Part shown: positions 20,676 to 30,884 of the stretch, in pieces
Position numbering within the stretch: position 1 is the first letter of the stretch
Layout: every line of letters begins with the position of its first letter
NCBI GenBank assembly: GCA_027625915.1
Contig: JANTQA010000036.1
Coordinates: 12,483,001 to 12,547,000, forward strand
Length of the DNA stretch: 64,000 nucleotides
DNA from: Anaeramoeba flamelloides
Lineage: Eukaryota; Metamonada; Anaeramoebidae
Direction: 5' to 3'
The notes under the pieces: model-generated
What the model saw: only the letters and a program-made list of their open reading frames with translations
Database searches by the model: none
What the model was told of the DNA's origin: nothing
Position numbers and translations under genes: made by a program

Positions 20676-22996
20676 AAAACGGATTGAGAACAATTATATT
20701 CAAAATTATAAAAAAATAATAAACCCAAAAAGAATTCTATACAATTAATTCAGCAATTAAAATATTTCTGAACAATTTTAAATTATTTTTTATTTACAAT
20801 TATTTTTGAACCTCTAAATATTGATTAGAAACATTTATGATTAAGTATAAAGATAAATATAAATTATTTTGCAAGAAAATCGAATAATTTGATTTTATAA
20901 ATAGAGGTGTGTAATGAAGATATTTAAATAAATAATTTTTTTATCTCATAATATCTTTCAAGTTAGATAAAAAAACAAATTTCATTTATATAAAATAAAA
21001 TTTCAAAACTTGATAAAAAAATGAATGATTTTTTCAAAAGTAAAAATCATTAAATTTTCATCATATTGATAATTATATACTTGAATAGTTATTTAAAGAA
21101 ATTGTAAAATATTCTTTTTCTTGAGCTGGAATTTTGCATAAATTATAGCTAAGATAATTAAATAAAAATATATATTCGAGTCACCAAATATTAAGGGTGT
21201 AATTTTATTGTATAGTTTTTCTTCAATAATAATAATAATAATAATAATAAATTATTTATTTCAAGTTTTTTAAAAATATTATAAATAATAATATTTTATT
21301 TAAAAAGTTAAAATATAGTATAAATCCCAAAAATATAATCACAAATAATCATATTTAACCAAATTAAGGAAGATTCATCAAATTTTGATGAAAAAATCGA
21401 ATATAAATAATAATTTTTTTTTAAATATAAAAATTTGTTGTAAAAAAATTTATTATTTTTTTTATATCTGGAAAAAAATCAAATCATATTTTATACAATT
21501 TAATAAATTTCCTTAATTTTTTTTACTTTAAGATATAGTATTTCGTTTTTTGTTAATTTTAAATTCCAATTTATTTTATAATCATATCATACTCTTATTT
21601 TTTAAAGTTTTTGTTTTGTTTTTTTAATTTGGATTTTAGAAATTGATAATTTTTAATTACCATTTGAAAAGACAATTATAAATATTTTATTTATTAAATT
21701 AAAAATAATTTAATGAATTTTTTTCTTCTGAATCTTAATTAAAATATGTCCATACGACCCAAAAAACACTAAAAATGAAAAACTGATCAAATACTTTCCA
21801 TTTAATATAATTAAAAAAACTAAATGATAAAATAAAAATAAATAAAGTTTCAATTTAGCTTTTTCTTGAAAACATTTTTTGCCAAAATCATTGAATTCAA
21901 ACTTTAAATTATGTATATTTTTAGATAAACTATCTTGTTTAAACCCATTTACAAAAACAAATTCTAAATTATGGGGGAATTTTCTTTTCACAAAAGGAAC
22001 TAATTTGGTCTTCAAATGTTTTTTTTTTTAGTTTTAAATGGTAAAATAAAAAAAAAGTTAAACGAAAAGGATAAACTCTCTGGAAAAGCATTCTAATTTA
22101 ATATATTAAGTTATTCTTTGATTTCAAACTTTTCTCAACCCCATTTTTTCAAAAAAAAATAAAAAAAGTGCACACTAATTCCAAAAAATATTTTCGATAT
22201 TCAAAAGTTGAGAGTGTTTTTATTCTAAAAAAAATTATCACAGTGTTTAATTGAATTAAGTTATGTTCTTAGATTTCGAAAAATATTAATCAGAAAAAAA
22301 TAGTACTTAATTTTATTAAGGACATATAAACATAGAACAAAAAAAAACACTAAATCAAAAAAATAAAAAATAATTGTTGAAAAAAAAAGATTTTATTCAT
22401 ACTTTTATATATAATTTGAATTGATGTTTGATAAATATCCAAAGATAGAAGTTTTACTTTTAACTCTAAAAAATAATTTTTAATAAAATCTCAATTCATT
22501 ATTTTTAATATATTTAAAAGTAATAAAAAAACAAAAAAAAAAGATCAAAATATAATTACGATTTTTACAAACCTTTTGAAAGTGATTTTTAGTCAAATTG
22601 TTAAAAATTACAATACCTTAAGAAATTTCATCAAATATTATTTTAATATATATCAATAAAATTTCCCCAATGATTTAATTTTTTTTTTCAGTTATTAAGA
22701 ATGGTGATTTAAATTTTATTCAGAGTGTAATGTATATTTTTTTTAATGTATTTGTTTGTTAAAGTTTAATATCAAATAACTTTATAAAATTATTTCAATT
22801 TCATCTTTTGTAAATTTAACAATTAAAATTAACTAGTCTTAACTAATTCACAGTTTATCATAAATGATAAAATTTTTGAATTTGAAATCTAATTTCAATA
22901 ACTATTTAATTTCCATGACAACATTGGAATCACTTTATTAAATATAAAAGTGAAATTTTGATTCATAAAAAAATTGCAAATATTTCATGATCTGAA
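20676..22996. other. AT-rich spacer with (AAT)n tract
   Basis: Nothing coding is supported. An (AAT)n run of about nine units lies at 21225-21250. A minus-strand frame at 21710-22015 has only spacer-like Lys/Phe/Leu composition. Confidence 0.5.
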
Positions 22997-22997
22997 T

Positions 22998-23079
22998 TAT
23001 ATATATATATATATATATATTAATAATAAATCAACTATTAATCATTACCAAATCATTATTATTCCTTATGATGATATTT

Positions 23080-23122
<43 letters not shown>
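22998..23122. repeat. Two (AT)n microsatellites
   Basis: Alternating AT tracts at about 22998-23021 and 23092-23122, separated by 70 bases of ordinary AT-rich DNA. Confidence 0.9.
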
Positions 23123-23125
<3 letters not shown>

Positions 23126-23627
23126 CCCAAATTTATTAACATTTTGTGAAACAGATAATATTTTAATTTTAAAATTCAAATTAAAAAAAATAAACAAAAA
23201 ATTGAAAATAAACCTCAATTTATTGAATTATTTCACTTTAAATGATTTTTTCTTTTCTTTTTTTTTTTTTTTGATTTTTTGATTTTTTAACCTCAAAATT
23301 TAATATAATTTCAAATTGATTGTTATTGAAATATTTTTGATCAAGAAATTGTGTTTTGAATTTCTTAATAAAATTTTAAGCTTGTTGACTTTTTGAAAAT
23401 TTTTATGATTTGTTTTATAAAATAAACTAAAAATAAAAATTTACCACTTAGATTAAATGTTCCAAAGAATCAAAATAATTCATTTTCATTCAAATTGGAA
23501 ATAGTTTTGATTTTTGAAAGTAATGAAAATCATTTTTTCATCTTTTTGTTTTTCGTTTTCATTTCCTTTTTTGAATTACGTAACTTGTTTTGTTCGATCA
23601 AAATTTTTTTCAAGAATTGATTTTAGG

Positions 23628-23802
23628 TTAAAGGGTTAGTCTATATTAATTTTTTTTGACCAATTTTTAAATAAGAATTCCTATCTAGAAATATGATTAA
23701 TATTGAAAATAAATAGTTTTTCAAATCCAAGTAAATGTCAAAAAAATTACTCGTTCATTATTAAATTTAGGTAAAAAAATTTAATAGAGATTAGTCCCTT
23801 AA
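23628..23802. mobile_element. TTAA-flanked MITE (GGGACTAGTCTC family), copy 1
   Basis: Bounded by TTAA on both sides with inverted ends (left AAGGGTTAGTCTATATTAA, right inverse AAGGGACTAATCTCTATTAA). The interior TTCCTATCTAGAAATATGATT matches the copy at 35831-36006. TTAA duplications point to piggyBac- or Kolobok-type mobilisation. Confidence 0.8.
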
Positions 23803-24200
23803 AGTTGAGTTGTACCAAATAGAAGAACTCAAATAAAATTAATTGTTAGTATCCAACCTTTGATCGATCAATATTCCTTATAGAATTTCAACAAATTTAC
23901 TAATGTATTTTTTTGTTTTGCCTCTCTCCCAAATTTTTCGCATACCCATGATTTATTTGTATTGATAATTATTTATTTTTGGTTGTGTGAGTATTGTAAA
24001 ATATAAACAAGTGTCAACATTTCAATTAGTGAATGGTTCTAATTTGGTAAATCATCTTATATTGATTAATTAAGTTTTTTTTCTTCACAAATTGAATTAT
24101 GATGTGTTAAAAATTTTGTATTGGGGTTTACTTTTTAGATTTTCATAAATAACAAATAAAAATGATGAATTTGAAAAGATTATATCTGTACAACCTAACA

Positions 24201-24317
24201 AATCAGAGAAATCATAGAAATCATAGAAAAAAATAAATCGAAGAAATCAGATAAATCAGAGAAATCAGTGAAAAAAATAATCATAGAAATCAGAGAAATC
24301 AGTGAAAAAAAATAATC
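24201..24317 (+). repeat. Expanded AGAAATCAT-type minisatellite
   Basis: About ten imperfect 9-base units (AGAAATCAT, AGAAATCAG, ATAAATCAG) interrupted by A runs. The corresponding tract in copy 1 spans only about 45 bases. It lies upstream of the EGF gene, in its possible promoter region. Confidence 0.8.
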
Positions 24318-24399
24318 CTCAAAAAAATAAATCAAAAAAAAAAAAATAATAATAAATATAATCCATATGGAAAAAATAAATATAAAGTTATAAATATTA

Positions 24400-24429
24400 A
24401 TGTGGCTATTTTCTGTGATTTCTATGATT
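24400..24429 (+). other. Possible leader exon of EGF paralogue 2
   Basis: Equivalent of 169-198, reading MWLFSVISMI. The three differences from copy 1 are one Phe-to-Ser change, one silent GTA/GTG change, and A to C in the proposed donor (GTCTAA instead of GTATAA). The changed donor weakens the hypothesis or suggests that this copy splices differently. Confidence 0.2.
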
Positions 24430-24684
24430 GTCTAAATTTAATTAAATAATTAACTCAATATACATGTTTAAATTTGTTTAGTGATAATTTTGCCTCAAAA
24501 TATAAAAATTTAATAATTTAAACAAAAACTATTAAATGAAGAAATTGAAAATTCAATTAAATTTTCATTTTTTTTTTATAAATCAATAACGATTTCTTGA
24601 AATTAATTTCTTTTTTTTCTTGACTCAATATTAAAATATATAATTATATAATAAAAAACAAAATAAAAAACAAACCACTAGTTA

Positions 24685-26022
24685 ATGGATAAAGAATTTA
24701 AAATCACTGGGCAACTTCAAGTACAATGCCCTGATGGTTCTACCTGTGGTAATATTGAAGATTACAGATATAACACAGTCCTTGGGAATTATAATTTGAC
24801 TATTGATTATACTTATAGTATCGAAATTCAAAGAACAAATAAAAATTATTCATTTGAGGGTGAAGATATAAGAGTATATTTAGAAGAAGGTTCAGTTATT
24901 CCAAATGGTGTATATAATGGTTATTATCAAGAAAATAACGAAATTAAATGGAAATGCAAATGGTCAGGTACTGACAACATTTATGTTGATGCCAGTGAAG
25001 TTAATATTGAAGAGTCATATATTAGCTGCCCTTTTGATTCGAGCTGTGGAAGTGAATGTCAAATTGATGTAACTTTCCTTGCCGATGCAACGTCTTCAGA
25101 ATATACAAACAGTGGGTGGAAAATTTCAAAAGTCACTGGTTGTCAAGATGATGGTGATTGTGGTAATGGTTCCTGTCAGTCAGAAACACATAAATGTATT
25201 TGTCATGAGGGTTTTATTGGGGAAAATTGTGATACAGAGGCCTGTCCTGAGAATAAATGTAATGAGGATACAAAGCAAGGAGAATGTGATAATAACGACG
25301 GATCTTGTGAATGTGAAGATGGCTATAGTGGTGAATTCTGTCAAATAGATCTTTGCCAGAGAGATCTTGAGGGTTGCCACGAGGATGATAACCAAGGAGA
25401 ATGTATTTATGATAAAACTATTGGGTATTGTGAATGTAATGAAGAAGAAGGATATTTTGGCACAACATGTAGCCAGCAAATGTGTGATGATGTTGACTGT
25501 AATGAAGAAATGGATGGTGGGATATGTATCAAAGATACAGGACATTGTCACTGTAAAACAAATTTCACTGGTCCAGATTGTAAAGATATTTTGTGTCCTT
25601 ATGAGACAACAAAATGTAATGGTCATGGTACATGTGATACTGATACGGGCAAGTGTGTCTGTGATAAAGGTTATTTAGGCGATTATTGTTTTGAAAATGT
25701 TTGTACAGAGAAGGATTGTAACAATGGTGAGTGTGTATTTAACAGTGAAAATGGCATAGCAAAATGTGAATGTGACAAAGGTTGGATTGGAGAGAATTGT
25801 ACGGAGAACCTGTGCCCTGAAAATAAATGCAATGGGCACGGTTCTTGTGATCTAATAACAGGAAGCTGTGAATGTTTTCAAGGTTGGATTGGAGAGACTT
25901 GTGACCAAAAGGATGTTACAAATGATGTTACAAGTGATGCTTTAAATCTGTGCAGAAGTGCATTTTTAATATTATTTACACTTCTTATTTCTATTTCTTA
26001 CATTTTAAGTACAAATTCTTAA
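24685..26022 (+). CDS. EGF-repeat surface protein, paralogue 2
   Basis: 445 residues with the same plan as the gene at 454: an N-terminal Cys-pair domain, seven EGF/tenascin-type modules and a hydrophobic C-terminal anchor. Compared with paralogue 1 the first about 290 residues carry some 35 replacements and a small length change in EGF module 2 (NEDTKQGECDNNDG against EGHGYCNETDG). The last about 155 residues and the stop region are identical. Most nucleotide differences in the variable part alter amino acids (for example GCATATGCTGAT against TCATTTGAGGGT). Cys positions are all conserved, so both copies look functional. As in paralogue 1, an in-frame stop just before the ATG leaves the protein without a signal peptide unless an upstream exon exists. 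Confidence 0.85.
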   Translation: MDKEFKITGQLQVQCPDGSTCGNIEDYRYNTVLGNYNLTIDYTYSIEIQRTNKNYSFEGEDIRVYLEEGSVIPNGVYNGYYQENNEIKWKCKWSGTDNIYVDASEVNIEESYISCPFDSSCGSECQIDVTFLADATSSEYTNSGWKISKVTGCQDDGDCGNGSCQSETHKCICHEGFIGENCDTEACPENKCNEDTKQGECDNNDGSCECEDGYSGEFCQIDLCQRDLEGCHEDDNQGECIYDKTIGYCECNEEEGYFGTTCSQQMCDDVDCNEEMDGGICIKDTGHCHCKTNFTGPDCKDILCPYETTKCNGHGTCDTDTGKCVCDKGYLGDYCFENVCTEKDCNNGECVFNSENGIAKCECDKGWIGENCTENLCPENKCNGHGSCDLITGSCECFQGWIGETCDQKDVTNDVTSDALNLCRSAFLILFTLLISISYILSTNS

Positions 26023-26023
26023 G

Positions 26024-26182
26024 ATGTCCCAAAATAATCTTGACTTTTCTTTGTTAGAAGATCTCTTTTCAACAAAATTGTTCATTTATGCGATCTCAAA
26101 CACACTTGTGATTGGAGGTGGCGGACAATCAATTTCGGAACTTGAAATTAGTTCTCCAGAATTCAGAATAGTTCTTAATTAA
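26024..26182 (+). CDS. 52-codon reading frame after EGF paralogue 2
   Basis: Identical to the frame at 1787-1945 and in the same position, one base beyond the EGF stop. It encodes a short protein with an LVIGGGG stretch. The function and even its translation are uncertain. Confidence 0.35.
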   Translation: MSQNNLDFSLLEDLFSTKLFIYAISNTLVIGGGGQSISELEISSPEFRIVLN

Positions 26183-26645
26183 AAATAAAAATAAAAAAAA
26201 AATTACTTTTAAATTTATATTTTAATCAAAGATTTGTCAATCATTTTCTTTTATTTTTTATGATGTTTTTTTTATTTATTATTCATTTTTTTTTATTATT
26301 ATTTTCTACACAAATAATAATTCAAGACCATACAAATCGATAATTAAATTCCAAAAGATATATCCTAATTTTGTGTTATCTCTGAGTTGAAAGACAATTT
26401 ATTCTTTGATAAAAAATTTTAATAAAAATTTCATCACAAAACCAAAAAAAACAAAAATATTAAAATTTTTATTTTTTATTTTTTGAAAATTTTGAGACAA
26501 AACTTTTAATATAACATTCATTTATCGATCAAAAAAGTTTTCTAAATTCTTGAAAAAAAAACAATCTGCAAAATCGAAATTAATTTCCATAGCTTGTATT
26601 TCACTTATTGTTCACTTTTTCTGAAAATATATTTATACCATTGTA

Positions 26646-28206
26646 AAAAATTGATGTTATTTGAACGGGGATGAAAAAATAACAAATATATCAAGTGATG
26701 CAGATTCGAAAGTAAGCAGCAGTATTTTTGATATTTTTACAAATATTTTTACGTGAGAAAAATTGCAAATATAACTTTCGAATTGCATAATATTAAAATA
26801 TTATCCATCAAGCAAAATATATTGGATAATTTTAAATTCGGAATCAGATAGCACGAGTTATTGTATACTTGGAATTAAGTTACTAAGGTTAACAAAAAAA
26901 AAAAATTAAAAATTTTAAAAAAAAAATCTTTTTAGTTTTCGTTATTTTGAATCTTTATTAACAAGACAAATTTCAATGTATATTAAATTTAAAAAATAAT
27001 ATTGGAAGATATTAATTTATAGTGATAGATAGAAAGTTTTATCGTTATCCTTCATCAACTGATTTATGAATAAATAATAAATTTCAATTTTTAATAAATT
27101 TTATACTTTTTTCAGTTTCTTCTGTTATCTAATTTAAAAAAATATTTTTGATTCGTCTTAATAAAACAATCATAATTTAATAAATATTTTAGTGGTTAAT
27201 TTTTATAAACTTATAATGATTTATTTTGTCAAATTCTTTAACTGATTTATTTTTTTGAAATTTGATAATTTCTAAAATTTTATCTTGATGAAATTTCCTA
27301 AAAGTCAATTGGAGTTTTTGAATTATTATTAATTTTAAATTGTTGAACCTAATTAATAATATTATTAGGTTTTTGACTAATTAATTTTACCATATCCTTT
27401 TATACTCTGAATATAATAGCATTATTTTTAAAAACATTTTTAGTCGTAGATTCTCTAATTTTATTTAAGTTTTCCATAAGTTGATATTTTTATTATATTC
27501 TTCATTTATTTGATATTGTATTTATCCATAATTTAATTCTTTATTTTATTTTTTTTTTATGTAATATTTCATTTTTATCAAACAATTTAGAAAGTAAAGT
27601 ATTAATTTTTAATTTATCTTTTTGATAATAAAAACTATTCTTTCTTTTTATTTATACATCTTTTTTGAATAAAAACCAACAAAAAATACTTCACTAATTA
27701 ATAATTAAAATATATATTTTTATTTCAATTCAAAAGGATTAAAAGCAAATTCCATTAAAAAACTGTTTCTAATATTCAAAAATATTTTTAAATTTCTCAA
27801 TTTCTTTCAAAAATTATTGTTCAAGATTTTATTTTTTTTTTCTAAAAATTTAGATAATTTTGTAAACCCAATTTTTCAGGATCAGATATTTTGAATTTTG
27901 AACCATTTTTAAAATAGGTCTAAAACTTGATAACTAATAAATTTTTCTCATTTGGGCTTAAATATTGAAAAATTATTTATAAAAAAAAAAAAATCAGAAT
28001 AATAATTGTTTAAAAGAGGTTATAAAATGTTAGATATTTTAAAAAACCTTTTTTCAAAGTTAAAAAGTATTATTTTTTTTCAATTTATTATAGTAAGTCA
28101 TAAGAAATCTATTTATTATTTTAACCTATTTTAATTCAAATTATAAAAAAATTATAAAAATTTATTGCATAAATATAACATATTCTCACCTGCTATTAAA
28201 TAATTG

Positions 28207-28238
<32 letters not shown>

Positions 28239-28410
28239 GAGGAAGAAGTTATATTTACACTCTAGTTGCCCTTATACTTAAATTTCCTTCTACAAAAATA
28301 AGTGTAAAATCATAGATTTCACTATTTTTAATTAATGAAAATAGTTTTGAACTACCACAGTTTATTATCATTTCATTAAAATTTATTTCTTGTAAACTAT
28401 CTTTCATAAT
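26646..28410. other. AT-rich spacer, nothing coding recognised
   Basis: Begins exactly where the segmental duplication ends. Contains A/T runs and a short (TTTTC)n tract at about 28206-28230. No gene or RNA can be supported. Confidence 0.5.
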
Positions 28411-28905
28411 AATTGGCCCATTAAAAATCAAATTTTAAATAAAAAATATTTTTAATAATTAAAGTTATCTATTATAATATAAAAATTTCGATTTTAATAT
28501 TCAATACTATACTCAAGAGATATTTATTTTTTGTCTAAAAATAAAAGAAAGAAAAATAAAAAAAACTGTTAAAAAAATTGCGCCATTTATTTTGAATGAA
28601 GCATTACATAAAAAATCGACAATTTAAAAAAGTAAAAAAAAACCCAGTTATCGATTCTCCTTCCATTTGAATAACTAAATCTAATCTCTTTTTCACATTT
28701 GAAACAAAATTTTTCATTAATTCATCTGTTACTTTTTTCAAATTTTTCATTTTCATTTTCCATTTTTACAAAACACTTTTGAAAAAATAAAAAAGAGAAA
28801 AAATGATTTATTTGCAAAATTTTCATTGTGAGAGGAAAAAATTCAAAATGATACAAAAGAAATTGATTATTCAAATGTAAGGTGGGCCATTTATTATGAA
28901 ATTTA
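28411..28905 (+). repeat. About 0.49-kb dispersed repeat (inverted partner at 7459-7943)
   Basis: Starts TTGGCCCATTAAAAATC and ends GGTGGGCCATTTATTATGAAATTTAG. It aligns over its length with the minus strand of 7459-7943. Its two ends also match the short form at 6881-7055. There is no coding capacity; it is likely a non-autonomous DNA element of unknown superfamily. Confidence 0.7.
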
Positions 28906-29317
28906 GTTTAGTTTGTTATGAAAATATTAATCGATCTTTTTTATATGAAGTATATACTGATAAAAAATGATTGATATTTTCTATCATTTCCTTTTGTTGA
29001 TATTTTCAAAATAAATGGTAAAATTTATTTGATTTTTTTTTAGTATGTAGTAATATCTATTTAAGCAGTCTGTAAACGAACTAAATTTTAACTTTAAATT
29101 TGAAAAAATTTGGTTATTACATCTTTTTTAAAAAAAGAAATTGTTTTTTTTTTTTATTATTATTGAGGAAGAAGTGAAATAATTTTTTTCTAAAGGGTTT
29201 ATTGAAAAAAAAATCTTTTAAAAATTAATACAGACTTTTAAAAAAAAATACTTTAGAGTAAATGATCATTTAAATTGGTATAAGATTAAATAAATATTTG
29301 AAATTAAAAATTAATAA

Positions 29318-30557
29318 AATTTTTTTTTTAGATGATTTAATCTTAATTATAAAAGGAAATAAAAATTATTTAAATCAAAAATTAAATTCTATATAGGAAA
29401 TTATTATTATATTTGGATTGAGACCTAATAAAGATAAAACTGTTGTTTCAAAAGACTTAAAAAAAAATAAATATTTTGGTATTTATTTAGATAAAATTTC
29501 ACGTAAAGTCAATAATTTTAAAAAAAATCAAAAGAGACGTTTAATAGCTGTAAATAATTATTTAACAACAATTCTCTTAACAATAACTTAAAAATAAGAT
29601 TCTTTAAATCTTTTATATTAAGTCAATTAACATATTGTTTAGAAATTTTTAATTATCAAATACAAACCTCAAATTACTTAAATTCTTGGATTAATTCATG
29701 CATTACTAAATATGTAAAATAAACAGAAACACACCAATTCTGATTTACAAAACAGAATTTAAAATTGAAAATCTGGTAATTTCAGTTAATAAAAAAAAAT
29801 TCAAATTCAAAAAAAATTAAAAGAATTATCTTTTCCTTATTTGTAAAAATTAATAAAATTTAATCAGGGAATCAACAATAAAATCAATTGGAATTCAAAA
29901 GATTTAATGGGATTGAAAGAAGAAATTTACAAATATACACATAATAAATTAAAAGAATTCCAAGAGCTGGAAAGTCGTTAGGTTTTTTTTAATTTGAGAA
30001 ATAAAAAGAAAATTTTGGAAATTTTCGGTTTATTTCTTAAATTAAAAAAAACCGCCGTTAGCTTTTCCAGAATTTAAAAGAATTGAGCAAAATCATGGAT
30101 TTTTCTCTATTCTTTTGAATTCTGGAAAAGCTAGGCACTTGACGACACTCTAAGGAAATATTTAAAAATAATAAAATATCAAAAATCTTTATTTAAAACC
30201 CAAAGATATTTAAGTTATACTTCAAGCTCAACAACACTATGACTCAGGACATTTACTAACTGCTTAAATAGATACTATTATGTAATAAATAAAAATTCAA
30301 ATAAATATTGCCCTTTATGTTTAAAGTATGAACATAAGGAAATAATAGAAAATATTAATCATTATTTATGGGTATGTCCTTCTGATGAAAAAAATAGATT
30401 AATTTTTCTTAATAAATTAAAAGAAATAAATCTTAATGAATTGATTTTAAACTGTAATAGTTTGAAATTATTTTCATTAATTAATAATCGTGAAATATAT
30501 GATTTTACGCTTAAATTTCTGAAAGGTAATTTAAGTCAAAGGATAATTAGAGTGTAA
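29318..30557 (+). mobile_element. LINE (non-LTR retrotransposon) relic, 3' part of the reverse-transcriptase ORF
   Basis: Conceptual translation gives LDDLILIIKGN (the catalytic DD motif of reverse transcriptase) near 29330, then GLRPNKDKTVVS and KYFGIYLDKIS (the thumb-proximal blocks), then FFKSFILSQLTYCLEIFN near 29600. After a multi-hairpin segment at 29981-30132, an open stretch at 30266-30557 encodes a C-terminal zinc-finger-like motif C-x2-C-x13-H-x5-C (CPLC ... NHYLWVCP) and ends in TAA. The N-terminal endonuclease and finger region are missing and several in-frame stops and frame changes are present, so it is dead. Confidence 0.85.
29981..30132. repeat. Multi-hairpin repeat, copy 2, inside a LINE relic
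   Basis: Two adjacent hairpins. The first (29981-30053) pairs GGTTTTTTTTAATTTGAGAA with its inverse. The second (30060-30132) pairs AGCTTTTCCAGAATTTAAAAG with CTTTTGAATTCTGGAAAAGCT. It is followed by AGGCACTTGACGACACTC, a G/C-containing end seen in variants at other copies. Confidence 0.8.
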
Positions 30558-30884
30558 TTTACACTTCTTCAACAATATAAAAAAAAATAAAATGTTTTTT
30601 TTTCAATTTTATTTTTATAAAAATAATTAAAAAAAATCCAAAATTTTATAATATTTACTTATACATTAGTTTTTCTTTAATACAAATAGAAAAAAAAAAA
30701 ACTAAAAAAATAAGCTATAAAACATTATTTTTCAATTCATTAAAAATAATGTTACTGATTGGTTTCATAAATAATTATATAATTTGATTATTCAAATTTA
30801 AATCTCTAAAAAATCAATTAAATGTTGGTACTTAATAATAATAAATAATAATAATAACTAATTTTCAAGATATTTTATTTCATT

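Larger units (their letters stand above)
24155..26645 (+). repeat. Segmental duplication, copy 2 (partner 1-2405)
   Basis: Colinear with the start of the window over at least 2.4 kb in direct orientation. The left border here is at or before 24155; the partner is cut by the window edge, so the true left end cannot be fixed. The right border is sharp near 26645. The 5' tandem repeat is longer in this copy. Confidence 0.95.

Noticed and set aside
22974-23282. 102-codon frame with Ile-Tyr repeats
   Set aside because: It is a translation of two (AT)n tracts and T-rich spacer.
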